The translations under genes and the position numbers were made by a program. Below the pieces are notes generated by a model, which was not told where the DNA came from, ran no database searches, and was given only the letters and a program-made list of their open reading frames with translations. Source: an uncultured Clostridium sp. (GTDB lineage Bacteria > Bacillota > Clostridia > TANB77 > CAG-508). Taken from it: a stretch of 26,025 nucleotides of DNA. The stretch spans positions 1-26,025 of the forward strand of contig USMB01000024.1 in NCBI GenBank assembly GCA_900555615.1, in the 5' to 3' direction. Shown one piece after another: positions 1 to 8,033 of this stretch (within the stretch, counting starts at the first letter, position 1; every line of letters begins with the position of its first letter).

Positions 1-64
1 AATAATAAAAATGTTGAAGTATTTATTTAACCACCCCAACATTTATTATAGAACCTAATTTTGA

Positions 65-97
65 AAAGAAACACAAATTAAAAGTGTTTCTTTTTTT
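65..97 (+). terminator. Intrinsic terminator of the gene upstream of the window
   Basis: AAAGAAACAC pairs with GTGTTTCTTT across a loop of 9 nt and runs into seven T residues. No coding sequence can be recognised in positions 1-64, so this ends a transcript that began before the window and separates it from the plsX promoter just downstream. Confidence 0.85.
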
Positions 98-106
98 ATA
101 AAACTA

Positions 107-135
107 TTGCAATTTTACGAAAACAATAATAAAAT
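107..135 (+). promoter_or_regulatory. Sigma-A type promoter of plsX
   Basis: TTGCAA at 107-112 and TAAAAT at 130-135 are separated by 17 nt, the ideal spacing for the housekeeping sigma factor. It follows the upstream terminator and would give a leader of about 55 nt before plsX. Confidence 0.7.
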
Positions 136-197
136 AGAAACATCATGAATAAGAATGAATAAAACGCAAGGAATTAAACAGGAAAGGAAATGAGACA

Positions 198-1211
198 ATG
201 AATATATTACTAGATGCAATGGGTGGAGATAATGCGCCAGATGCCAATATAAAAGGAGCATTAAAAGCGATAAATCAAATACAAGCTGATATAACACTAA
301 TAGGAAAAGAAGAAGTAATAAGACAAAAAATTAAGGAGTTTACTGGAAAAGAAATGGAAGAAGTATCTCCAAGATTTAAAATAAAAAATGCAACAGAAAC
401 AATAGAAATGGAAGATCAACCAACAATGGCAATAAAACATAAAAAAGATTCTTCTATGGTAGTTGGATTCAAAATGCTAAAAGAAGGAGAAGGAGATGTA
501 TTTATATCTGCTGGAAATTCTGGAGCATTGCTTGCAGGAGCAACACTATTAGTAGGAAGAATAAAAGGAATAGATAGACCAGCATTAGCAGGAATATTGC
601 CAGCATATAAAAGCCAATTGCTATTAATAGATTCAGGTTCAAATACAAATTGCAAGCCAATAAATTTATTACAATTTGCGCAAATGTCTACAATTTATTT
701 AAGAAATACATTTGGAATAGAACATCCAGCAATAGGTTTGTTGAATATAGGAACAGAAGAGACGAAGGGAAATGAATTAGTAAAAGAAAGCTATCAATTA
801 CTAAAAGAAAAATCTAAAGAATTAGATATAAATTTTGTTGGAAATGTAGAAGGAAGAGATGCATTTTCTGGAAAAATTGATGCTATTGTAACAGATGGAT
901 TTACTGGAAATGTATTTTTGAAAGCAGTAGAAGGTTTAGGAAAATTTGTAAAAAGAACATTATCAGAAAGTTTAACACAGAATTTATTATCAAAAATAGC
1001 TGCTGTACCATGTTTGCCAGCAATAAATAGATTTAAGAAAACAATGGATTACAAATCATATGGGGGAGCTTTATTCTTAGGAGTAAAGAAACCAGTTGTA
1101 AAAGCTCATGGAAGTAGTGATGAAAAATTATTTGAATTTACAATTAAACAAGCAGAAAAATTTGTTGAAAATAAAGCTGTTGAGCGTATGATAGAAGAGT
1201 TTGAAAAATAA
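198..1211 (+). CDS. plsX: Phosphate acyltransferase PlsX
   Basis: PlsX converts acyl-ACP and inorganic phosphate into acyl-phosphate, the donor used by PlsY for the first acylation of glycerol-3-phosphate in phospholipid synthesis. It is a peripheral membrane enzyme. The 337-residue protein has the family's usual length and begins with the typical N-terminal motif DAMGGDNAP. The conserved stretch SAGNSGALLAGATLLVGRI, the later NIGTEETKGN segment and the DGFTGNVFLK segment are also as in the family. The ATG is preceded by a GGAAAGGAAATGAG purine run and the protein starts in register with known PlsX proteins. The gene lies just upstream of acpP, whose product supplies the acyl-ACP substrate, but acpP has its own promoter. 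There is no clear terminator after plsX, so readthrough into acpP is likely. No FapR-like gene or clear FapR operator is seen. Confidence 0.97.
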   Translation: MNILLDAMGGDNAPDANIKGALKAINQIQADITLIGKEEVIRQKIKEFTGKEMEEVSPRFKIKNATETIEMEDQPTMAIKHKKDSSMVVGFKMLKEGEGDVFISAGNSGALLAGATLLVGRIKGIDRPALAGILPAYKSQLLLIDSGSNTNCKPINLLQFAQMSTIYLRNTFGIEHPAIGLLNIGTEETKGNELVKESYQLLKEKSKELDINFVGNVEGRDAFSGKIDAIVTDGFTGNVFLKAVEGLGKFVKRTLSESLTQNLLSKIAAVPCLPAINRFKKTMDYKSYGGALFLGVKKPVVKAHGSSDEKLFEFTIKQAEKFVENKAVERMIEEFEK

Positions 1212-1256
1212 AACCTGAATGGGTAGTACAAAAAATAAAAAATATTTTAAATATGC

Positions 1257-1285
1257 TTGACAAAAATGATAACATATAATATAAA
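1257..1285 (+). promoter_or_regulatory. Promoter of acpP, with a dyad over the -10
   Basis: A consensus TTGACA lies at 1257-1262 and TATAAA at 1280-1285, spaced by 17 nt. A short dyad, TAACAT (1270-1275) and ATGTTA (1285-1290), brackets the -10 and could be a repressor site, though AT-rich dyads arise easily by chance. Confidence 0.75.
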
Positions 1286-1354
1286 TGTTACAGATAATAT
1301 TTGAATTAATAAATGAAAGATATCATTTAGCACATGAGAGGAGGTGAACTTGTA

Positions 1355-1594
1355 ATGAGTTCAGAAGAAGTTTTTGAAAAAGTAAAAGGTATAATTGTAG
1401 AACAATTAGGTGTTGCTGATACAGCTGTTACAATGGAAGCATCTTTTATAGATGATTTAGGAGCTGATTCATTAGATATAGTAGAATTAGTTATGGCATT
1501 AGAAGAAGAATTTGATATCGAAATTCCAGATGCTGATGCAGAAAAAGTTGTTACAGTAGGAGATGTAGTAGACTACATAAAAGAAAATGTATAA
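1355..1594 (+). CDS. acpP: Acyl carrier protein
   Basis: This small acidic protein carries growing acyl chains in type II fatty acid synthesis. It has 79 residues, typical of AcpP. The 4'-phosphopantetheine attachment serine is Ser39 in the motif DLGADSLDIVELVM, followed by the conserved helix EEEFDIEIPDADAEK. I chose the ATG at 1355 because AGGAGGTGA at 1339-1347 is placed correctly before it. An in-frame ATG at 1334 lies upstream of that ribosome binding site and would add seven unlikely residues. The gene follows plsX, which uses acyl-ACP, has its own strong promoter and ends at a perfect palindromic terminator, so it can be expressed as a highly abundant monocistronic message. Confidence 0.98.
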   Translation: MSSEEVFEKVKGIIVEQLGVADTAVTMEASFIDDLGADSLDIVELVMALEEEFDIEIPDADAEKVVTVGDVVDYIKENV

Positions 1595-1603
1595 AATAAA
1601 AGG

Positions 1604-1630
1604 AGAACGAATATATTCGTTCTTTTATTA
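1604..1630 (+). terminator. Terminator of acpP
   Basis: AGAACGAATA at 1604-1613 and TATTCGTTCT at 1614-1623 form a perfect 20-nt palindrome followed by TTTATTA. The pairing folds as a hairpin with a minimal loop, and the U-rich tail makes it an intrinsic terminator. Confidence 0.8.
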
Positions 1631-1663
1631 TGCCTTTAAACGGAAAGATTTTATTAAAAAAAC

Positions 1664-1691
1664 TTGAAAAAATCTTAAAATAGTATATAAT
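1664..1691 (+). promoter_or_regulatory. Promoter of rnc
   Basis: TTGAAA at 1664-1669 and TATAAT at 1686-1691 with 16 nt between them. It sits between the acpP terminator and rnc and probably drives rnc and the downstream genes, since no terminator is visible until 5754. Confidence 0.75.
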
Positions 1692-1718
1692 ATAGCTATA
1701 TAAAAATCGGAGGCAAAA

Positions 1719-2387
1719 ATGGAAAAATTAGAGGAAAATATTGGATACACATTTAAAAACAAAGAACTACTAAAAAAAGCATTAACACATACATCTTATG
1801 CTTATGAACATAATTTAGAAAGTAATGAAAAATTAGAATTTTTAGGAGACAGTATTTTAGAGTTTATTTCAAGCTCATATTTATATAACAATTATTTGAA
1901 CTTAAAAGAAGGAGAAATGACTAAAGTTAGAGCAACAGTAGTATGTGAAAAGAGTTTGTATAAAGTTGCACAAATGCATAATTTTAGTGATTTTTTATAT
2001 TTAGGAAAATCAGAAAAAGTATCAAATAAAGAAGTAAGACCAGCAATTATGGCAGATAGTGTAGAGGCAGTAATTGCTGCAATATATTTGGATGGTGGAT
2101 TAGAACCAGCAAAGAAATTTATTATAGAAAATCTAAAAGATGAAATAGAAATTGCAAGTAAACATGTGGGTCAAAAAGATTATAAAACAGTGTTACAAGA
2201 GAAATTACAAATCCATGGAGATGTAGAAATAAAATATACAATTTTAAAAGAAATGGGCCCAGATCACGATAAAACTTTTGAAGCGCAAGTTGAATGTAAT
2301 AATAAAAAATTAGCAATAGGAGTAGGAAAATCAAAAAAACAGGCAGAGATGGAAGCAGCAAGAAAAGCTTTAGAAAATATAAAATAA
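1719..2387 (+). CDS. rnc: Ribonuclease III
   Basis: RNase III cleaves double-stranded RNA, including the rRNA precursor, structured mRNAs and sense-antisense duplexes. The protein has 222 residues, the normal length. The catalytic domain carries the signature NEKLEFLGDSIL with metal-binding Glu40 and Asp44. The second acidic pair is Asp113 and Glu116 in ADSVEAVIAAIYLDGG. A C-terminal double-stranded RNA-binding domain covers about residues 153-222, ending in the KSKKQAEMEAARKAL helix. The ATG follows CGGAGG with normal spacing. rnc near plsX-acpP is a common Firmicute arrangement; the smc and ftsY genes that often follow are not in this window. Confidence 0.97.
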   Translation: MEKLEENIGYTFKNKELLKKALTHTSYAYEHNLESNEKLEFLGDSILEFISSSYLYNNYLNLKEGEMTKVRATVVCEKSLYKVAQMHNFSDFLYLGKSEKVSNKEVRPAIMADSVEAVIAAIYLDGGLEPAKKFIIENLKDEIEIASKHVGQKDYKTVLQEKLQIHGDVEIKYTILKEMGPDHDKTFEAQVECNNKKLAIGVGKSKKQAEMEAARKALENIK

Positions 2388-2402
2388 ACGGAGGTGAATG
2401 TT

Positions 2403-3464
2403 GTGAAAAAACAATATGTAATTCCAGTGTTTGTACCACATTTGGGATGTCCAAATGATTGTATTTTCTGTAATCAAAGATCAATAAGTGGACAACAAAA
2501 AATGATAACAGGAGAAGATGTAAGAAAAACAATAGATTTTTACCTAGATAATATAAAAGATAGAGAAGCCAAAAAAGAAGTTGCATTTTTTGGAGGAAGC
2601 TTTACAGGAATAGAAGAAGAAAAGCAAGAAGAATTTTTGAAAATTGCATATGAATATATTAAACAAGGAAAAATAAATAGTATTAGAATATCAACTAGAC
2701 CTGATTATATTGATAAGAAAATTTTAAAGAGATTAAAAAAATATAAAGTAGAAACAATAGAATTAGGTGTTCAATCTGCAAATGATTACATTTTAAAGAG
2801 ATGTAATAGAGGTCATACATTTGAAGATGTAAAAAAAGCATCTAAATTAATAAGATGGTATGGATTTAAATTAGGACATCAAATGATGGTTGGTTTGCCA
2901 GAAAGTACAAGAATAGATGAGATAAATACAGCTAAAGAGCTTATAAAATTAAAACCTAAAATGGTTAGAATATATCCAGTATTAGTTATAAAAAATACTA
3001 AATTAGAAAAAGAATTTTTAGAAGAAAAATATACCCCTTTAACAGTTGTACAAGCAGTAGAAACTTGTAAAGAATTAGTAAGTATGTTTAATAAAAAAGG
3101 TATAGAAGTTATTAGAGTTGGATTGCAAAATACAGATGAGATAACAGATCCTAATATAGAAGGAAGTGAAGTTGTAGCAGGACCATATCATCCAGCATTT
3201 AGACAATTAGTTGAATCTGGATTATGGTATGATGCAATAGTAGCAAAAATTAAACAATTGAATGTAAAGGTAAAAAAAGTAGAAGTAATTGTAAATCCAC
3301 AAGATGTAAATAATGTAGTAGGACATAAAAGAGAAAATGTTGAAAAACTAAAAGATATGTATACATTAGATATGATAGTTAAACAAGATGAAAAAGTAAA
3401 ACCTGGAAAATTAGAATTAGAAGTTTTAGAAAAATATCCGGAATTTTTAGAAGATTATAAATAA
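2403..3464 (+). CDS. Elp3-like radical SAM protein (COG1243 type)
   Basis: The 353-residue protein has an N-terminal radical SAM cluster motif, Cys16-x3-Cys20-x2-Cys23 in HLGCPNDCIFCNQ, that would bind a 4Fe-4S cluster and S-adenosylmethionine. It is followed by FFGGSFTGI, the equivalent of the SAM-binding GGE motif, and a TIM-barrel region with RISTRPDYID and ELGVQSANDYIL, which are typical of the Elp3/YhcC branch. The C-terminal acetyltransferase domain of true Elp3 is absent. Proteins of this kind are often encoded next to rnc in clostridia, but their substrate is not established; a tRNA or other RNA modification is a reasonable guess. The start is the GTG at 2403, six bases after GGAGGTG (2390-2396). 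A GTG at 2394 overlaps that ribosome binding site and is less likely. Confidence 0.85.
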   Translation: MKKQYVIPVFVPHLGCPNDCIFCNQRSISGQQKMITGEDVRKTIDFYLDNIKDREAKKEVAFFGGSFTGIEEEKQEEFLKIAYEYIKQGKINSIRISTRPDYIDKKILKRLKKYKVETIELGVQSANDYILKRCNRGHTFEDVKKASKLIRWYGFKLGHQMMVGLPESTRIDEINTAKELIKLKPKMVRIYPVLVIKNTKLEKEFLEEKYTPLTVVQAVETCKELVSMFNKKGIEVIRVGLQNTDEITDPNIEGSEVVAGPYHPAFRQLVESGLWYDAIVAKIKQLNVKVKKVEVIVNPQDVNNVVGHKRENVEKLKDMYTLDMIVKQDEKVKPGKLELEVLEKYPEFLEDYK

Positions 3465-3477
3465 AGGGGAGAAATTT

Positions 3478-4422
3478 ATGGAAAAAAACAAAAGAATAAC
3501 CAATATATTATTGGTAGTAATAGTAATTTTAGTAGTTGCAGGATGTGTTTTAGCATATTTTTATTTTACTAAAGATAAAACAAAGCCAATTATAAATCCA
3601 GAAGAAAGAAGCACAATTCAGAATCAAGAGAAGATATTTACAGTAGAAAATTATCCTAAAATAGATGGTTCAACAGCAACATTGCCTCTTGCAGAAGCAT
3701 TTAAAGCTAATTTTACAGGAATAGATATAAAAGATGTAGATGTAACACATTCAAAAACTCATAATGCATATGTTAATTTAATAAATGGAAATACTGATTT
3801 AATATTAGTTACATATCCATCAGAAGATGAACAAAAATTAGCAAAAGAAAAAAATGTTGAATTAGAAATCGTACCAATAGTAAAGGAGGCATTTGTATTT
3901 TTTGTTAATAAAAATAACCCAATAGATAACTTGACATTAACACAAGTTCAAAATATTTATACTGGACAAATTAAAAATTGGAGAGATTTAGGTGGAGATA
4001 ACCAAAGAATAATTGCTTTTCAAAGACCAGAAAATTCAGGAAGTCAATCAGGAATGCTATCTCTTGTAATGAAAGGAAAAAAGATGATGACTCCTGTAAC
4101 AGAAACCTTGGCACAGACGATGTCAGATATTATTGATGTTATTTCAGACTACGATAATGGAAAATATGCAATAGGATATTCATATTATTATTATGCTAAT
4201 ACTATGTATTCTAAAGATTCAATAAAATTGTTATCAATAGATGGAGTTGTTCCAACATATGAAAATATTAGAACAGGATTATATGGAATTCAAACAGCGT
4301 ATTATGCAGTTATAAGAAAAGATGAACCAAGCGATAGTTCTGCACGTAAATTATTGGATGCAATGAAATCTGAGAGAGGACAAAGTGTAGCAAAGGAGGC
4401 TGGATATGTTCAAAACTACTAA
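3478..4422 (+). CDS. PstS-like phosphate-binding domain protein, membrane anchored
   Basis: The protein of 314 residues has an N-terminal hydrophobic segment (about residues 9-30) followed by a periplasmic-binding-protein-like domain of the PstS family. Ligand-site motifs are IDGSTATLPLAEAF near residue 63 and RPENSGSQSG in the second lobe, resembling the oxyanion-binding loops of phosphate-binding proteins. VVAGC ending at Cys23 could be a lipobox, but hydrophobic residues continue after the cysteine, so a membrane anchor is also possible. No pstCAB transporter genes are nearby, so it may sense or scavenge an anion rather than feed a transporter. AGGGGAG precedes the ATG. Its end overlaps the next gene by 17 nt, pointing to coupled translation with the DUF3298-type protein. 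Confidence 0.75.
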   Translation: MEKNKRITNILLVVIVILVVAGCVLAYFYFTKDKTKPIINPEERSTIQNQEKIFTVENYPKIDGSTATLPLAEAFKANFTGIDIKDVDVTHSKTHNAYVNLINGNTDLILVTYPSEDEQKLAKEKNVELEIVPIVKEAFVFFVNKNNPIDNLTLTQVQNIYTGQIKNWRDLGGDNQRIIAFQRPENSGSQSGMLSLVMKGKKMMTPVTETLAQTMSDIIDVISDYDNGKYAIGYSYYYYANTMYSKDSIKLLSIDGVVPTYENIRTGLYGIQTAYYAVIRKDEPSDSSARKLLDAMKSERGQSVAKEAGYVQNY

Positions 4423-5746
4423 AGCCAAAGTGATAGCTGTAGTAATCTTTTGTATGATTTGTATTTCAATAACAGTAGGGTTGATTTTATATAAAAATAT
4501 AGAAATAGATGACGATAAAGAAGTTGAACCAAAAGACGAACCAACAAATATTATCACTAAAGATGTTTCTGGTATAGATAAAAAAGGAACATATAATCAA
4601 AATGATTTAAAACTAGAAGAAAAAAGGATAACAAGAGAAAAGGCAGAAATTACATATTTTGAAATATATGGATTAAAAAATAAAATAATACAAGATTCTA
4701 TTAATGATGAAATAAGAGAAACAGCCTTAAATTATTATAAAGAAGATATCAAGGATTTAAATGAAGTTATTAATGTGTCTGTACGAATGAATAAAATGGC
4801 CAATTATTCGAATGTACTATCAATAGAATTATATTATGTAGCTAAAAAGGATGACAATGGAGATGGTTTATATGATGGATTCAAGGGTTTAAATTATGAT
4901 TTAACAACAGGTGAGAAAATATCATTTGAAAAAATATTTACATCAGATGCACCAATGCAAGATATATTAAGGCAATCAGCATATTACAGTTTTGTTGAAA
5001 ATGGTGAATTGGAAATGAATTTAGCTGGAGACTTAATTGTAAATGATTATAATGATATTGAGGATAAGATTATTGAATTTTTGGATCTTTATAAAAATAA
5101 AAAGATAAAAGAATTTAGTTTTTCACCAAGTAAGATATATGTTTATTTAAAAGATTCAAAAATACTTGAAATAGATATGGAAAAATATGCAGATTATATA
5201 GCTATTTATAATCGATATCTAACAAAAGAATCTATATTTGAAGAAAGCGGAATAGGTCTTAAAAATTTATTTACATTAACAGATAGATACCCTGAAATCA
5301 ATACTTATACCAATTATCAAAAAGGAAGTAACTATTTTATAGATGTTTCAATACAAGATTATACTGAAAACGATGAAATTAGTAAAAAAATTATTCAAGA
5401 TAAAATTGAGGGGATAGAAGCAGAGATAAATAAGGCAAAAACAAATGTGGCTAAAGATCCAAATAGTTTTTATGTAGTAAATTATCATATTAGTTTATTT
5501 GATAGAACTGACTTAATAGATGGAGTAAAAATGATAAGTTGTTCAGAAACAGGAAATTCATATGAAATGACAGTACATGATTTTGAAGAAATAATAGAAC
5601 AAGAAATTAGAGATTATATAAAGCGTGAATCAAATAGTGGTGCTGTTCCAGACTATGTATATGATTTTTCTAAAACATTAAAAATCGAACCTCAAACCAT
5701 ATTAGAATATTATAATACACAAACTGGTGAAAAAGTTGTGATTTAA
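4406..5746 (+). CDS. Membrane-anchored DUF4163/DUF3298 (RsiV-like) protein
   Basis: The 446-residue protein has one N-terminal transmembrane segment (about residues 8-28), a charged linker, and an extracellular region resembling the DUF4163 (PdaC) plus DUF3298 modules found in RsiV-type anti-sigma factors and peptidoglycan deacetylases. GLNYDLTTGEKISFEKIFT is characteristic of the DUF3298 part. A DDNGDGLYDG loop at residues 149-158 looks like a calcium-binding EF-hand loop but is isolated. No catalytic deacetylase domain follows and no sigma factor gene is adjacent, so the role is unknown; it probably senses or binds something at the cell wall. AAAGGAGG within the end of the preceding gene supports the ATG at 4406. 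A second, weaker repeat of the same fold may cover residues 290-440. Confidence 0.65.
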   Translation: MFKTTKAKVIAVVIFCMICISITVGLILYKNIEIDDDKEVEPKDEPTNIITKDVSGIDKKGTYNQNDLKLEEKRITREKAEITYFEIYGLKNKIIQDSINDEIRETALNYYKEDIKDLNEVINVSVRMNKMANYSNVLSIELYYVAKKDDNGDGLYDGFKGLNYDLTTGEKISFEKIFTSDAPMQDILRQSAYYSFVENGELEMNLAGDLIVNDYNDIEDKIIEFLDLYKNKKIKEFSFSPSKIYVYLKDSKILEIDMEKYADYIAIYNRYLTKESIFEESGIGLKNLFTLTDRYPEINTYTNYQKGSNYFIDVSIQDYTENDEISKKIIQDKIEGIEAEINKAKTNVAKDPNSFYVVNYHISLFDRTDLIDGVKMISCSETGNSYEMTVHDFEEIIEQEIRDYIKRESNSGAVPDYVYDFSKTLKIEPQTILEYYNTQTGEKVVI

Positions 5747-5753
5747 ATAGTAT

Positions 5754-5797
5754 AAAAAGCCTTTATATTACAAATAATTGTAATATGGAGGCTTTTT
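5754..5797 (+). promoter_or_regulatory. Terminator-like hairpin containing the YitT ribosome binding site
   Basis: Positions 5754-5771 pair with 5780-5797 over 18 positions. AAAAAGCCT pairs with AGGCTTTTT, two U-G wobbles follow, then ATATTAC pairs with GTAATAT, with an 8-nt loop. The right arm holds the GGAGG ribosome binding site (5787-5791) and ends in five T residues directly before the ATG at 5798. The structure could end transcription of the upstream pair and would also hide the YitT ribosome binding site in any transcript that reads through. Confidence 0.75.
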
Positions 5798-6649
5798 ATG
5801 AGCAGAGAAAAAATAAAGAAGATAATTATTGAATTTCTTGGTACAATTGTTGGCTCTGCAGTAATGGCATTTGGTGTATCATCATTTTTATTACCAAATC
5901 AATTATCTTCTGGTGGATTTTCGGGTGTTGCAACAATTACGTATTATTTATTAAACATTCCTATGGGATTAATGATTATGATATTGAATGTGCCTTTATT
6001 TATATTGGCTGGATATAAGATAGGAAGAGAATTTTTTATAAAGTCATTAATAGGAACAGTAAGTTTATCAGTATTTATTGATATATTTGATAGATATCCA
6101 GCGGTTACTACAGACAGATTTTTGGCATGCATATATGGTGGTGCTATAATTGGAATTGGAACAGCAATAATATTAAGAGTTGGAGCTTCTACTGGTGGTA
6201 CTGAACTGATTGCTAATATTATAAAAGTGTATAACCCTTATATCTCTATGAGTAGTTATTTAGCGTTAATAGATATTATTATTATAGCATTAAATGTAAT
6301 ATTCTTTAAACATATAGAAATTGGTTTATATTCAGCAATAGCAATATATTTATATGGACAGATGATTGATATTATATTTGAAGGAGTTTATTATACTAAA
6401 TTGATGTTTATTATTTCTGACAGAAATGAAGAGATTGCTAAAGAGATAACGACTGATGTAAAAAGAGGTGTTACTGGATTGTATGGAAAGGGTATGTTTA
6501 AAGAAAAAGATAAATTAGTTTTAATATGTGCTGCATCGAGAGGGGATATATCCAAAATTAAAGATATAGCTAAAAAGATTGATGGAAAATGTTTTATAAT
6601 TATTGCAAATGCAAGGGAAGTTCTAGGAAAGGGATTTAAAGAAGGATAA
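5798..6649 (+). CDS. YitT-family membrane protein (DUF161/DUF2179)
   Basis: YitT proteins are widespread Firmicute integral membrane proteins of unknown transport function. This one has 283 residues with about five or six hydrophobic segments in residues 8-200, including glycine-rich GGFSGVATI and the repeated-type motif GASTGGTELIANII, which are typical of the two DUF161 halves. A cytoplasmic DUF2179 domain follows at about residues 222-281 (KRGVTGLYGKGMFKEKDK to VLGKGF). The ATG at 5798 is six bases after GGAGG. The upstream hairpin overlaps its ribosome binding site, so expression may be limited by RNA structure. I find no convincing separate promoter, so it depends on readthrough or on a weak promoter that I cannot see. 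Confidence 0.9.
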   Translation: MSREKIKKIIIEFLGTIVGSAVMAFGVSSFLLPNQLSSGGFSGVATITYYLLNIPMGLMIMILNVPLFILAGYKIGREFFIKSLIGTVSLSVFIDIFDRYPAVTTDRFLACIYGGAIIGIGTAIILRVGASTGGTELIANIIKVYNPYISMSSYLALIDIIIIALNVIFFKHIEIGLYSAIAIYLYGQMIDIIFEGVYYTKLMFIISDRNEEIAKEITTDVKRGVTGLYGKGMFKEKDKLVLICAASRGDISKIKDIAKKIDGKCFIIIANAREVLGKGFKEG

Positions 6650-6679
6650 AAAACGGAAAATTAAATTTTCCGCTTTTTG
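6648..6679. terminator. Bidirectional terminator between convergent genes
   Basis: CGGAAAA (6654-6660) pairs with TTTTCCG (6666-6672) across a short loop. There is a T run on the plus strand (6674-6678) and an A run at 6648-6653 that gives a T run on the minus strand. It can end both the YitT transcript and the converging germination-gene transcript. Confidence 0.85.
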
Positions 6680-6680
6680 T

Positions 6681-8033
6681 TTAGGTTCTAGTAATAAGAA
6701 TACTAGAAGTTACATTTATATTGGGATTTACTTCAATAACAGCTGATTTAAGTTTTTCCGACCAATTAAATTTTTCCCATTCTTGATTTGTAGAAAAATG
6801 AGAGAGAGCTTTATTTGAAAAACAGTCAATATCTATTCCATAATTTTTTAACTTAGCAAAATAGTCTTTATATGAATTTTTTAAATAATCTGTGGCAGTA
6901 TAAGAAAATGTTTTTAAAACTTCATTATTATCGTAATCAAGATTATCTTCTAATGTTATTATAGATGCTTTTAAATTAAGATCTATATAAATGTAGGGAA
7001 TATCATCTTTGATTTCAACATAAATTTTTGATTTTCTGGTTGGAACTAAAGATAATTCTATTTTTTCTTTATTCATGCTTGGATATGGATTATTAATTGA
7101 AATTATGCAAGTTTTTATTTCATTTTTTAATAATAAATGACACATTGTTTCAAGTGCATTTAATTTTCCACACATTTTATCGTCATCAAATACTGCAATA
7201 CCAATATTTTCAGTGCCACGTTTTCCTTGTATTGAACTTGTTCCGGCAGTAAGTTCTTCTGAATTTGTTATGGTATTAGAAACATTTACATTTTCAGATT
7301 GAGAAGAGGTTTCGGAAGAACCTGAACTACTAGAGTCATTAGAACTATTAGAGTTTTCTGAATCTCCTTCATTAGAGCTTTCACTTGAAGTTTTTTCAGT
7401 TCTATTATTAGCATTAAGTCCGCCTAAAATAGCTGTTCCATCACAATTTGATTTTGATAAATTATTAAAAAATTCTCCTACTGTAATATTAGAAAAGTAA
7501 CCAGTGAACTTATTTGTAAGTGAAAAAGTATCATAATAATTTGTAGTTAATTTTTCAAGATTTGGTTTAATACTTTTTAAATATTCATAAGCATTACAGT
7601 TACTAATTATTAAATTTGTTGTTGGTCTAAATTCTTCATTGTTTAAGAGACTGTAAATTTGAGATGATATTCCATTTTTTGCAAATTCTTCTGAAAAAAC
7701 TACAAGATTACAATGTGAAAGATTAATTTCTTTACCAATATAGCTATTTAAAAGGTTTATTCCGCTAAAAATCGAATCAGCTTCTCCAGAAACTAATACA
7801 ATATTGCTAGAGTCTTCGGAAGAACTATTTTGTGATGAAAAGGCACTAGATTTTGTAAATTGAAGTGAAATTTTCATTTTTGCTTTTTCGCCTTTATCAA
7901 TTCCTATGGCAAGAACATAAGCTAAATTAGACATATTTTGATATGAGTAAGAACTTGAAAAAGCACCTATAAAAATGATTAAAGTAATTACAAATGCAAT
8001 TATTGCTATAGTATTTTTACTTATTTTAGCCAC
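6681..8033 (-). CDS. Ger(x)C-family spore germination protein, atypical
   Basis: Ger(x)C proteins are the C subunits of germinant receptors in the inner spore membrane. The 450-residue product has the N-terminal family motif in altered form: LAYVLAIGIDKGEKAKMKISLQF at residues 38-59 corresponds to the usual segment after a Trp-Asp pair. The C-terminal part (residues 275-440) is as expected. Three things are odd. The N-terminal hydrophobic segment (residues 8-26) has no lipobox cysteine, so it is probably anchored by a transmembrane helix instead of lipid. The usual Trp-Asp is Tyr-Gln. There is also a long serine-rich low-complexity insert at about residues 216-268. The annotated GTG start at 8033 overlaps the AGGAGG of its own ribosome binding site, so the true start is uncertain. 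It overlaps the GerAB-like gene by 13 nt. Confidence 0.78.
   Translation of the reverse strand: MAKISKNTIAIIAFVITLIIFIGAFSSSYSYQNMSNLAYVLAIGIDKGEKAKMKISLQFTKSSAFSSQNSSSEDSSNIVLVSGEADSIFSGINLLNSYIGKEINLSHCNLVVFSEEFAKNGISSQIYSLLNNEEFRPTTNLIISNCNAYEYLKSIKPNLEKLTTNYYDTFSLTNKFTGYFSNITVGEFFNNLSKSNCDGTAILGGLNANNRTEKTSSESSNEGDSENSNSSNDSSSSGSSETSSQSENVNVSNTITNSEELTAGTSSIQGKRGTENIGIAVFDDDKMCGKLNALETMCHLLLKNEIKTCIISINNPYPSMNKEKIELSLVPTRKSKIYVEIKDDIPYIYIDLNLKASIITLEDNLDYDNNEVLKTFSYTATDYLKNSYKDYFAKLKNYGIDIDCFSNKALSHFSTNQEWEKFNWSEKLKSAVIEVNPNINVTSSILITRT

Noticed and set aside
9..44. Inverted repeat AAATGTTG / CAACATTT with a 20-nt spacer at the window edge
   Set aside because: The spacer is long, there is no T tract, and the sequence is cut off from its context by the window start.
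2122..2586. Long minus-strand reading frame of 154 codons opposite rnc and the radical SAM gene
   Set aside because: It is Leu/Phe-rich antisense of two well-supported genes, has no ribosome binding site, and arises from their AT-rich codon bias.
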